A stretch of DNA of 64,000 nucleotides from UBA952 sp044361535 (lineage in GTDB: Bacteria; Bacteroidota; Bacteroidia; Flavobacteriales_D; Crocinitomicaceae). Below the pieces are notes generated by a model, which had not been told where the DNA came from, ran no database searches, and was given only the letters and a program-made list of their open reading frames with translations. The stretch's first letter is position 1. Every line of letters starts with the position of its first letter. A program made the position numbers and the translations under genes. Of this stretch, positions 33,744-41,978 are shown piece after piece. The DNA lies in contig JBIKIQ010000003.1 of NCBI GenBank assembly GCA_044361535.1, positions 62,001 to 126,000 of the forward strand, in the 5' to 3' direction.

Positions 33744-34700
33744 TTAGTTTTTTCTTGCCATCACTTTTTCTACTGCTTCAATTATATTATTGGTATCAAT
33801 CCCATATTTGGTCATTAGTTCCATAGGTGACCCACTTTCTCCAAAAGAGTCATTTACTGCCACGTATTCTTGGGGCGCTGGTAGTTTTCTAGAAAGGACT
33901 TGAGCTACTGCTTCTCCAAGGCCACCATTCATCATGTGCTCTTCTGCCGTCACCACACATTTAGTTTTTGAAACTGATTTTAAAATAGCTTCTTCGTCTA
34001 AAGGCTTAATAGTGTGCATGTTTATCAATTCAACTGAAATTCCTTTTTCCGCTAATGTTTTCAATGCCTCAATAGATTTCCATACTAAATGCCCACAAGC
34101 AATGATTGTTACATCTGTTCCTACGGTTAACACATCTGCCTTACCAATAGTAAAAGTAGCATCAGGTTTTACAAAAATTGGCATGACTGGCCGACCAAAT
34201 CGAAGGTAAACAGGTCCCTGATGATTAGCAATTGCAATGGTAGCTTGTTTGGTTTGATTAAAATCAGCAGGAACAATAACTGTCATATTGGGTAACATTC
34301 TCATCATGCCTATATCCTCCAAAATTTGATGTGTGGCACCATCTTCTCCTAATGTCAAACCAGCATGTGAAGCACAAATTTTCACGTTTTTTTGTGAATA
34401 GGCAACAGATTGTCTTATTTGATCATACACTCGTCCCGTGGAGAAATTTGCAAAAGTCCCCGTGTAAGGTATTTTTCCGCCAATTGTCATCCCTGCTGCC
34501 AGGCCAATCATATTTGCTTCAGCAATTCCTACCTGGAAAAAACGATCAGGATTTTCTTTTTGGAAAGCATCCATTTTTAGTGATCCAGTCAAATCTGCGC
34601 ACAATGCTACTACATCTGGATTTGTTCTACCTAACTCTGCTAATCCTTCACCAAAACCGGATCGGGTGTCTTTGTTTCCTAATATTTCAAATTCCTTCAT
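33744..34700 (-). CDS. Transketolase, C-terminal half (pyrimidine-binding and C domains)
   Basis: A 318-residue subunit. The first part contains the thiamine-pyrophosphate pyrimidine domain: PDVVALCADLTGSLKMDAFQKENPDRFFQVGIAEANMIGLAAGM, with the Glu in GIAEANM that activates the cofactor, and CASHAGLTLGEDGATHQ. The C-terminal domain runs from about 190 to the end. It forms one active transketolase with the product of the N-half gene and moves two-carbon units in the pentose phosphate pathway. Split transketolases are common in several phyla. Here the two halves are separated by an unrelated gene. The start is 3 bases from the VWA gene end and the spacing to the aminotransferase gene is 3 bases. 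Confidence 0.95.
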   Translation of the reverse strand: MKEFEILGNKDTRSGFGEGLAELGRTNPDVVALCADLTGSLKMDAFQKENPDRFFQVGIAEANMIGLAAGMTIGGKIPYTGTFANFSTGRVYDQIRQSVAYSQKNVKICASHAGLTLGEDGATHQILEDIGMMRMLPNMTVIVPADFNQTKQATIAIANHQGPVYLRFGRPVMPIFVKPDATFTIGKADVLTVGTDVTIIACGHLVWKSIEALKTLAEKGISVELINMHTIKPLDEEAILKSVSKTKCVVTAEEHMMNGGLGEAVAQVLSRKLPAPQEYVAVNDSFGESGSPMELMTKYGIDTNNIIEAVEKVMARKN

Positions 34701-34703
34701 ATC

Positions 34704-36059
34704 TTATAAATTTATGGTTGTTGTTCTATTTGAATCAATTTTAAATGTCTTTTCTCCTGTATATGAACTTGATTTTTGAGTTTTCAATCGATATACAAGC
34801 TTGTAGGATCCTGGTTGGAGTTGCCATTGACCTTTTTTGGACTTTTCATCTACATTTAGCACCCATTCAGCATTTCCATCTGATTTCATTAAAAAGACTT
34901 GGGCTACATATTCAGAAGCAAATGTATAGTCAAATGTTCCTGGAGCTGTAATACTAATTAACTCATTTTTACTTTGTTGAACTTTAATTTTTTGGGTAGA
35001 GCGCGGCAAGGTTAAAACCTCAATTTCATAATTACCAGTGAGGTATTTAACCGTTGAATTTAGGTTTTGAACATTGAGGGTTTGTTGATTGTTTTCTTGC
35101 ATGATTCTTACAAGAATTTCTTTTGTTCCACTCGAGCAAGTTGGACACTGAACCTTTATAAATCCTTGAGGGCAATCAACTTTAATAGTATTGTGCGTAT
35201 GTTTTTGAATTGAAATATCCTTTTTTTCCACTAATGGAATTGTATTGACAATTAAGTCATATTTGAAATCAGGGCTGATAACCAATGTGTCCGGATTCCC
35301 ATATCTATTTATGGTGTGAACAAAGGTGTATTTTAAATTTTTTGTCCCAGCTTCATACAAAAACATGGTCACATTTGTCTCTGTTGGCTTTTTAGTTATA
35401 TCATTTAAATTAATCTGAACGGTTGTATTTAATAGCGCTTTTTTAAGCACGGTCTGTAGCGTAGAGTTAAATGATTCACTGGTTTCAGCATCAAAATAAG
35501 TTCCAATACATTTAAATTTTTCTAAATATGACAGGTCCATCCCTAATCCAATAACAAATGGAGTTACTTTTACTCCTTTATCTTTAAGCTTCTTCGCAAT
35601 AACACAGGGGTCATTATCGCAAGCCTCTAAACCATCTGTAATGAGGATGATAAAATTCCTTGCAAGTGTATCTGGAAAATCCGCCGCCGCCGCCTCAAGT
35701 GATCGCGCAATGGGTGTTGTGCCTTTGGCCTCAATGCTTTGAACACGTTGTTTAATTTTATCAATATTGTTCGCCGCAAATGGCACTTCTAATTTTGTGT
35801 CATTGCAATCCTGAAAGGTTGCTGTGATTGGCGATTGATGTCCATAAACGCGCAATGCAATTTCAAGATCTGGCACTCCTCTCAGTCCTTCGATTGACTT
35901 ATTTAAATGTTCTTTCGCAAGTTCGATTCGTGTTTTTTTTCCCCACTCGGCATTCATGCTGTTTGATGCGTCGAGAATAAATAGGATACGTGTTTGATTT
36001 TGCCCAAAAATAATGGGGCTAATGAAGATAAATAGAAGAAAAATGAAAAATTTATTCAT
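34704..36059 (-). CDS. Secreted von Willebrand factor A domain protein
   Basis: A 451-residue exported protein. Signal peptide at residues 1-20 (cut near IFG-Q). Residues 22-215 are a VWA domain with a complete metal-ion-dependent adhesion site: DASNS (D30), the Thr in KGTTPIARSLEAAAA and the Asp in LITDGLEACDND. Later residues form beta-rich, Ig-like stretches ending with YTGEKTFKIDSNRTTTINL. A Cys-rich FIKVQCPTCSSGTKE segment lies near 310. The correct start is ATG 36059, which shares one base with the stop of the transketolase N-half (TAATG); a longer frame to 36137 runs into that gene and is rejected. It would act in the periplasm or at the cell surface, so a metabolic link to transketolase is not evident. 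Confidence 0.85.
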   Translation of the reverse strand: MNKFFIFLLFIFISPIIFGQNQTRILFILDASNSMNAEWGKKTRIELAKEHLNKSIEGLRGVPDLEIALRVYGHQSPITATFQDCNDTKLEVPFAANNIDKIKQRVQSIEAKGTTPIARSLEAAAADFPDTLARNFIILITDGLEACDNDPCVIAKKLKDKGVKVTPFVIGLGMDLSYLEKFKCIGTYFDAETSESFNSTLQTVLKKALLNTTVQINLNDITKKPTETNVTMFLYEAGTKNLKYTFVHTINRYGNPDTLVISPDFKYDLIVNTIPLVEKKDISIQKHTHNTIKVDCPQGFIKVQCPTCSSGTKEILVRIMQENNQQTLNVQNLNSTVKYLTGNYEIEVLTLPRSTQKIKVQQSKNELISITAPGTFDYTFASEYVAQVFLMKSDGNAEWVLNVDEKSKKGQWQLQPGSYKLVYRLKTQKSSSYTGEKTFKIDSNRTTTINL

Positions 36060-36901
36060 TAATAGTCTCCGAGAGTTTCTGGTAACTGATTTAGTGCTGC
36101 CTCTAATTGTTCGGGGTTTGGCGCAACACCATGCCATTTATGTGACCCCATCATGTAATCAACCCCTTGTCCCATTTCAGTTTTCATAATAATAACCACA
36201 GGATTTCCTTTTCCTGTTAAGGCCTTGGCTTGCTGCATAGTACTTCTAATTGAATCAAAATTATGACCATCCATGTGTAATACCTCCCATCCAAAAGCTT
36301 GCCACTTTGCCTCCAAGTTACCAAGTGATAAAACTTGCTCTACATCGCCATCAATTTGTCTTCCATTAAAATCAATTGTTGCGATTAAATTATCTACTTT
36401 ATTCGCCGCGGCATACATAGCTGCTTCCCAAATTTGACCTTCTTGCAACTCCCCATCCCCATGAAGGACATAAACTATTGAATCATCGTCATTTAATTTT
36501 TTAGTTAGAGCCGTTCCAATAGCCACTGATAATCCCTGGCCCAAAGAACCAGACGCCATGCGCACTCCAGGAACTTTTTTATCGGTAGAGGGGTGTCCTT
36601 GTAGTCTAGAAGAAATTTTGCGAAATGTCCCTAATTCAGATACGGGGAAATAACCACTTCTAGAAAGCGCACTGTACCAAACAGGCGAAATGTGACCATT
36701 TGACAAGAAGAAAATATCTTCGCCTTTACCGTCCATTGTAAATGATTTAGCATCGAATTTCATCTGTTCAAAGTACAGAAAGGCTAAAAAATCTGTACAA
36801 CCCAGCGATCCCCCGGGATGCCCGGAATTGACAGCTGAAACCATTCTAACGATGTCTCTTCTAATTTGAGAAGCAATTTTTTCTAATTCTAAATTTTGCA
36901 T
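36059..36901 (-). CDS. Transketolase, N-terminal half (TPP-binding)
   Basis: A 280-residue subunit that binds the pyrophosphate of thiamine diphosphate. Seen: LEKIASQIRRDIVRMVSAVNSGHPGGSLGCTDFLAFLYF, the cofactor motif HGDGELQEGQIWEA with Asn in TIDFNGRQIDG, and SLGQGLSVAIGTALTKK. It pairs with the C-half encoded 1.4 kb downstream. The ATG at 36901 is chosen because a GTG at 36928 falls within the apparent -7 promoter box and would not be transcribed. The gene heads the operon tktN-VWA-tktC-aminotransferase, all on the minus strand. Confidence 0.95.
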   Translation of the reverse strand: MQNLELEKIASQIRRDIVRMVSAVNSGHPGGSLGCTDFLAFLYFEQMKFDAKSFTMDGKGEDIFFLSNGHISPVWYSALSRSGYFPVSELGTFRKISSRLQGHPSTDKKVPGVRMASGSLGQGLSVAIGTALTKKLNDDDSIVYVLHGDGELQEGQIWEAAMYAAANKVDNLIATIDFNGRQIDGDVEQVLSLGNLEAKWQAFGWEVLHMDGHNFDSIRSTMQQAKALTGKGNPVVIIMKTEMGQGVDYMMGSHKWHGVAPNPEQLEAALNQLPETLGDY

Positions 36902-36927
36902 AAAAGTGGAGTTATTAAGGAGCGTCA

Positions 36928-36935
36928 CAAAGCTA
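36928..36935 (-). promoter_or_regulatory. -7 box of the transketolase operon (TAGCTTTG on the minus strand)
   Basis: Plus-strand CAAAGCTA is an exact TAnnTTTG match on the minus strand, 26 bases before ATG 36901. No TTG lies at the expected -33 position. Its place settles the choice between ATG 36901 and GTG 36928. Confidence 0.5.
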
Positions 36936-37024
36936 CTAGTAATTATTAATGGGTAGTTTTGAAAAGTTTGAACAATTAATGCAACTTTTCAACTATATTA
37001 GCAGTCCTATTACAAAAATAATTT

Positions 37025-37378
37025 ATGACGAGAATTATCATTCTATTTACTTTTGTTTCACTTTCCTTTTTATCTGTGGCTCAAAAGTATAATGCAGAGC
37101 TACTTAAAAGTTATACGGCAAATGAACTTGTTGGATTTGATAAACAAACCATTGAAATTTTGGAATTTGCCATTGACAATGCTGCATATTTCACCCCTAT
37201 TCCACAAGGCAAAGAGGTTAGCTTAAAGGAAATTGAAGTTAATTCGGAGACGGTGAAATTTACCGATCTAGGATTGAAAATTGAGGATAAAACTCAGTAT
37301 TACCGTGTAAAAGGAACGAGTAAAATGCTTGTTATTAAATCTTTAACAATTCTTAAATTACAATTGAATAAACACTAG
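37025..37378 (+). CDS. Small secreted protein of unknown function
   Basis: A 117-residue exported protein. Signal peptide at residues 1-19 (MTRIIILFTFVSLSFLSVAQ type, cut near VAQ). The mature part holds a helix-like segment (ELLKSYTANELVGFDKQTIEILEFAIDNA), PYF-like strand elements (AYFTPIPQGKEVSLKEIEV), and a basic end (KSLTILKLQLNKH). I do not recognise a family. It is two bases upstream of a large T9SS protein gene and is probably its operon partner. It has no Cys and no membrane segment, so it is soluble in the periplasm or secreted. A possible role as an accessory to the large protein is inference from position only. Confidence 0.75.
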   Translation: MTRIIILFTFVSLSFLSVAQKYNAELLKSYTANELVGFDKQTIEILEFAIDNAAYFTPIPQGKEVSLKEIEVNSETVKFTDLGLKIEDKTQYYRVKGTSKMLVIKSLTILKLQLNKH

Positions 37379-37380
37379 CA

Positions 37381-39843
37381 ATGAGAAATTTTCTATTTTT
37401 TTGTTTAGTATTCGGGACTATTTTTTCTGCGTCAAGTCAGTTGGCTCTTTCCGATGCTGATTATAATCAAGCGAATCCGTTAGATTGTGGGGCAATTATA
37501 CCCACAGGCAATCCGGGAACAAATTTTACAGATGGGGCGGGTAACTATGCCCCTAATATGAACGAGGTTTTGGTACTTTGTCCAGATCCACTTCAAGGAA
37601 CAAAGGTATCTATTGCTTTTGCAACAAACATTGGTTTTGAGTTTAATATTCATCCGAGTGACACGTTGTATATTTATGACGGTCCTAGTACAGCATCGCC
37701 CTTGCTTGGCGCCTACAACTCGGGTACTAATCCGCTAGGATTTTATGTTCAGGCTTCATTTGCAAACAATCCTTCAGGGTGTCTAACTCTTCAGTTTGTG
37801 TCAAATGGCTTGAATGAAGGTACTGGATGGGTTGCGAATGTTGCTTGTGGGAATGTACCCCAACCCTTCGAACCACATATTGAAGCATTTAAAAATGGAA
37901 TTGGATCAAATGTTCTGAATCCATTAGACACAGGATATGTTGATTTATGTTTTGGAGATTCTGTATTATTGGTGGCTACCCCTTCTTTCCCTTATTCTCT
38001 TGAGTCAACAGGAAGCGGGTATTCTCAAAATGTAAATAATTGCGATTATGATTGGACAATTGGCGGTTTACCATTTCCTAACAATGACTCAATTTGGTTT
38101 ACGCCTCCTCAACGCGCTGGGTATTACGTTGATTTAAGAATTACCGACATTTTTCCACAATCAGAACGCATAATTTGTAAAATAAGAGTTTCACAACAAC
38201 CATTATTTACAGGTACAGGCCCATTACTTGATACGGTTTGTTTAGGTCAAAACACAGTTCTTGTAGGTGGGGTTACTGCGACAGATACAGTAGGTGTTCA
38301 GGTTCCTGGAGGAGATTTTTTAATTGGTGGAATTTTTGCTGGACTAACCTTTCTTCCGGATGGTGCAGGGCAATCCTATCAATCAGCTGTAGGAATTTCA
38401 GGTTTTGATACAAGCGCAGTTATTTCTTCAGCGGCAGATATTAGTGATCTTTGTATTGATATCGAACATTCGTACATCGGTGATATAGAGATTGCGTTAA
38501 CCTGTCCAAATGGAACTACAGTTTCTCTTATGAACGCCTACAATCAAACTCCGTTTGGTTGGAATGAACTTGTCCCTGGCGGATGTGGAAACGGGATATC
38601 AACTTTTTTAGGAAATGATACAAACAATGATGGTGGAGCCCCTGGAAGTCCAGTATGGACCTATTGTTTTTCGCCAACAAACGCAACCTTAGGAACCATT
38701 TGCGCTGAAGAAGCAGCGGGTAATATAATTACTAATTCCTATGGTAATCCGTCCATGGATACGAATGGTGTTTATCTACCAGACGGTGATTTTAATGATT
38801 TTATTGGTTGTCCAGTAAATGGCCAATGGACAATAACTGTTCAAGATAATCAAGGTATAGATGATGGATACATTTTTCAGTGGGGAATTTATTTCAATTC
38901 TTCTTTGTATCCAGAGTCAGAAGGTTATCAAAACACAATTGTTTCTGATTTTTGGAACAGTGATCCTTCAATTGTTTCAAGTATGACGGATACGTTAATT
39001 ATTATTCAACCAGCCGTTACAGGAAATACATCGTATACGTATAACGTTATCGATGATTTTGGATGTCCTTATGATACAACCGTTACTTTGAATGTTGTTG
39101 CATTGCCAGCGATTCAAGTGGATACAATTGCGTGTAATTACAATTACCAAGTGCAGGGAACTACGGCTTATTCAGGTGGAAGTTGGTTTGCTTCAGATGT
39201 CGCAATTAATTTCTCTAATCCAAATTTGAATAACCCGCTTATAACGTCAACAACTGCCGGTATATTTGAAGTGAATTATGTCGATGAATTTTGCCAAGAT
39301 ACGGTAACAACTTCAATTGAATTCCCACCTTATATCTATGTACAAGTATTAGACACAATTCTTTGTGAAAACGATGACTTTGAGTTAAATCCTTTAACAG
39401 TAAATTCGGGATTAATTCAACCCGGCTATACTCCTTCAACTTCTTTCATTTGGGAGAATGGAAGTACTGATTCAATTCGAATTGTAAATCAACCTGGAAA
39501 TTACATTGCTTATTTCTCTAACTATTGTTCAACGGTTTCAGATACGGCTACTATTGGAAATAAAATTTGTGAAATTACAGCGCCAAATATCGTTGTATTG
39601 TCATCACAAGCAGGAAATAATACATTCTTCGTGAACTATAGCGGTTTGGAATCATTTAATTGCGTAATAACAAACAGATGGGGCAATTTAATTTATGAAT
39701 ATTCTGATCCATCAGGCTTTTGGGATGGAAAGACACAAGGAGGAACTCTTGTTGAGGAAGGAGTCTATTTTTATAAAATTAAGGCTAAGTTTTTAGGTGG
39801 AGAAGATGTGAAATTACACGGATTTGTTCATCTGAAGTATTAG
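37381..39843 (+). CDS. Large T9SS type B surface protein with CUB-like and P domains
   Basis: An 820-residue secreted protein with signal peptide (about residues 1-19). Residues about 60-165 look like a CUB-type beta domain (HPSDTLYIYDGPSTASPLLG, GCLTLQFVSNG, GTGWVANVACG). Residues about 300-510 include a proprotein-convertase P domain (ISDLCIDIEHSYIGDIEIALTCPNG and DDGYIFQWGIYFN). No protease domain accompanies it. The final 85 residues form the gliding-motility-associated C-terminal (type B sorting) domain: VITNRWGNLIYEYSDPSGFW, DGKTQGG and GVYFYKIKAKFLGG, with HLKY at the end. It therefore should cross the outer membrane by T9SS and stay on or leave the surface. The upstream gene ends two bases before it. 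Confidence 0.88.
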   Translation: MRNFLFFCLVFGTIFSASSQLALSDADYNQANPLDCGAIIPTGNPGTNFTDGAGNYAPNMNEVLVLCPDPLQGTKVSIAFATNIGFEFNIHPSDTLYIYDGPSTASPLLGAYNSGTNPLGFYVQASFANNPSGCLTLQFVSNGLNEGTGWVANVACGNVPQPFEPHIEAFKNGIGSNVLNPLDTGYVDLCFGDSVLLVATPSFPYSLESTGSGYSQNVNNCDYDWTIGGLPFPNNDSIWFTPPQRAGYYVDLRITDIFPQSERIICKIRVSQQPLFTGTGPLLDTVCLGQNTVLVGGVTATDTVGVQVPGGDFLIGGIFAGLTFLPDGAGQSYQSAVGISGFDTSAVISSAADISDLCIDIEHSYIGDIEIALTCPNGTTVSLMNAYNQTPFGWNELVPGGCGNGISTFLGNDTNNDGGAPGSPVWTYCFSPTNATLGTICAEEAAGNIITNSYGNPSMDTNGVYLPDGDFNDFIGCPVNGQWTITVQDNQGIDDGYIFQWGIYFNSSLYPESEGYQNTIVSDFWNSDPSIVSSMTDTLIIIQPAVTGNTSYTYNVIDDFGCPYDTTVTLNVVALPAIQVDTIACNYNYQVQGTTAYSGGSWFASDVAINFSNPNLNNPLITSTTAGIFEVNYVDEFCQDTVTTSIEFPPYIYVQVLDTILCENDDFELNPLTVNSGLIQPGYTPSTSFIWENGSTDSIRIVNQPGNYIAYFSNYCSTVSDTATIGNKICEITAPNIVVLSSQAGNNTFFVNYSGLESFNCVITNRWGNLIYEYSDPSGFWDGKTQGGTLVEEGVYFYKIKAKFLGGEDVKLHGFVHLKY

Positions 39844-40074
39844 ACTGAATTCAGCCATTTTAGTCATTTCAAAAAGCGAGTAAATAGGATATACGATTTT
39901 TTATTAGAATGTCATCTTATTTTTGATGAAGTATAAGTTAGCGAATTGCTATCTTGAATTCTAATTAAATTAAATTACTTTTTGCTTAAGTTTGGTTTGA
40001 TCTTAGCAATCTATTAATGCAAATACTAAGCATTTAAAATAACCTAGACCTTTTGTTAATTTTATGGTCAGAAA

Positions 40075-40653
40075 TCAATCTTCAACCTTGATATTAGCTT
40101 TCTTTAAATCAATTTTTCCTTTGGGCTTGAGGAATTGGTAGTAGCTAAAATCTTGTTTGGTTTTGATGCCTGTACCATATAGTATTGCTTCTGGAGTTCG
40201 AATAGTTACTTTGTCATTGGTATAAATTAAACTGTCTTTTTTTCTCCAATGCAAGCGCTCCGTTTCAAGCGATTGTTTTTTCTTAATGTTATAAAGTTTA
40301 ACTGAATCTTGAACAAACATTTCTCCTTTCGAAAAGTTAATCTCTCCATATAATGCCGTTAATGTAGAAACAATCTCTCCTTTGCTGGAATAAAAATTAA
40401 CAAGAACTTTGTCTTTGAGTTTGGTTATCGATTCTGGAGATCGTTGAATCTCTGTGATTTTTGAAATGACTTGAATTTTTGCTAACCCAGAATCCAGATA
40501 AATTACATCGAGATCTTGAATAACCTCATTCGGTGCTTTTTCGTCATAGGTAACCTTTTGAATTTCTTCAAGATCATTAACGCATGAAGAAAAAACACCT
40601 CCGATTAATATAAATGAAAATAGATAGGTCTTATTTAATCGATACAGTGACAC
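40075..40653 (-). CDS. lptC: LPS export protein LptC
   Basis: A 192-residue membrane-anchored periplasmic protein that links the LptBFG transporter to the LptA bridge, carrying lipopolysaccharide to the outer membrane. A membrane anchor with lipobox-like SSC (near residue 25) is followed by the beta-jellyroll region: NFYSSKGEIVSTLTALYGEINFSKGEMFVQDSVKLYN, and RTPEAILYGTGIKTKQDFSYYQ, both typical of LptC. The start is GTG at 40653, with no ATG available; this overlaps the upstream TPR gene by 23 bases and suggests coupled translation. It is the last gene of the coaX cluster. No lptA, B, F or G gene lies in the window. Confidence 0.9.
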   Translation of the reverse strand: MSLYRLNKTYLFSFILIGGVFSSCVNDLEEIQKVTYDEKAPNEVIQDLDVIYLDSGLAKIQVISKITEIQRSPESITKLKDKVLVNFYSSKGEIVSTLTALYGEINFSKGEMFVQDSVKLYNIKKKQSLETERLHWRKKDSLIYTNDKVTIRTPEAILYGTGIKTKQDFSYYQFLKPKGKIDLKKANIKVED

Positions 40654-41968
40654 CCCAACAACTTAAAGATTGAGAACTAGGGTTTCCTGCGTCAAACTTC
40701 TCGTCAGCAGATGGGCAATTAGCTCTGTAAGAACCAATTAAACCACCTACATTTGCCCCTGCATTTTGAGCTTGTTGAAGTAAATTTACCGCATGATAAT
40801 AATTACACTTTCTTTCAAATGTTGAAGCTCCGCAGCTGTTTGCTAATTGCCCAACGCATTGCCCGGCAATTTTCAAAGCCTCGCCTCTGTATTTTCCAGA
40901 AACACCCATGGCAGCGTTATAGGCAGATTTGTAGTTTCCTCCGTTGAAAAGATTAAGTACCTTGTTGTATTCTTGTGCAGCAATACGTTCTTGTACTTTG
41001 TTGATCTCTTCTTCAATGATTTTCTTTTCAGCATCGTTTTTAGCCATGCCACGTGCTTCTTTGAATAAATTCATTGCATCAGCTGTATTTCCTTTGAATG
41101 TTAATAATTTAGCTTTCACTAAAAGAGATTTGTATGAACGATCTATCTTCAACAAGGTGTCAATCAAAATCACATATTCATCAGATGAGGTACAGTCTTT
41201 ATCTTCTAGAATATTTATCAAGTTGTTTACTGTAATCAACTTTTGGTCTTTGTTAGATGGAAGTTTCTTTAAATAAACTGAAATTTCAGGTAAGATATCT
41301 TCGCAAGATTTTAAAATTAAATTCAACGTATTTGTTAAATATGCTTGAGTCTCCTCCTTCAATTGTTTATCAACGCAAAGCTTAGAAAGTACGAAATATT
41401 CAGAAATCATTCTTTCTTTCAAGGCGGATTTACCTATTTCTGGAGCATTATTGTAGATGTTATAAATATTTAAATAGTAATTCTGAACTAATTCATCTTC
41501 AGGTTTAACAGTTGTTTCGTTTAATGCTTTTTGGTAGAATGCATCCGCTTTATCACGATTAGGATTTGTTCCCTTTAAATAATTCGCTGCTCTTATCCCA
41601 TTTTTTACATCGTTTATCGACTTGGCGTCCATGCGCTCTAGCATAGCATTCAATGTATCGAAATAAGACTTTACATTGGATGTATCTCTTTTCATTAAAT
41701 CATTGATAACGCGTTGAATTTGACGGTAATTTTTCAAGTCAAAATCAGGACAAGCTCGTTCAGCTTTCAATCTGAAATCAAGTTCTCTTTTATATTCTGA
41801 AATTGCACCTTTGGTATCACTTACAGAGTCCATTGTCATTGCCGCTTTTTTGGCCTTTTGTGCGTCGTAAATTGGTTTTTTACCAGCGCCACTTGACAAA
41901 CAATCAGATGTTTGACCTAACACGTTCATTGCCGTAAGAACAAAACCAAAAAATAAAATACGTTTCAT
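40631..41968 (-). CDS. Secreted TPR-like helical repeat protein
   Basis: A 445-residue exported protein with signal peptide at residues 1-19 (cut near LGQ). It is mostly alpha-helical, with TPR-like units such as AISEYKRELDFRLKAERACP, ADAFYQKALNETTVKP, AKLLTFKGNTADAMNLFKEARG and YNKVLNLFNGGNYKSAYNAAMG. The C-terminal 80 residues are Cys-rich (SCGASTFERKCNYYHAVNLLQQA, GSYRANCPSADEKFDAGN), suggesting disulfides in the periplasm. No catalytic motif is visible. It lies between the outer-membrane protein gene and lptC and overlaps lptC by 23 bases, so an envelope-assembly role is plausible but unproven. It starts 10 bases after the outer-membrane gene stop. Confidence 0.8.
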   Translation of the reverse strand: MKRILFFGFVLTAMNVLGQTSDCLSSGAGKKPIYDAQKAKKAAMTMDSVSDTKGAISEYKRELDFRLKAERACPDFDLKNYRQIQRVINDLMKRDTSNVKSYFDTLNAMLERMDAKSINDVKNGIRAANYLKGTNPNRDKADAFYQKALNETTVKPEDELVQNYYLNIYNIYNNAPEIGKSALKERMISEYFVLSKLCVDKQLKEETQAYLTNTLNLILKSCEDILPEISVYLKKLPSNKDQKLITVNNLINILEDKDCTSSDEYVILIDTLLKIDRSYKSLLVKAKLLTFKGNTADAMNLFKEARGMAKNDAEKKIIEEEINKVQERIAAQEYNKVLNLFNGGNYKSAYNAAMGVSGKYRGEALKIAGQCVGQLANSCGASTFERKCNYYHAVNLLQQAQNAGANVGGLIGSYRANCPSADEKFDAGNPSSQSLSCWGVTVSIK

Positions 41969-41978
41969 GATAATTAAT

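Noticed and set aside
36060..36137. A longer start for the VWA protein at 36137
   Set aside because: It would read through the end of the tktN gene; ATG 36059 yields a proper signal peptide and a one-base overlap.
39844..40074. 231-base intergenic region searched for an RNA gene or terminator
   Set aside because: It is AT-rich and between convergent genes; only an imperfect TGCTTAAG/CTTAGCA pairing was seen, with no tRNA or CRISPR features.
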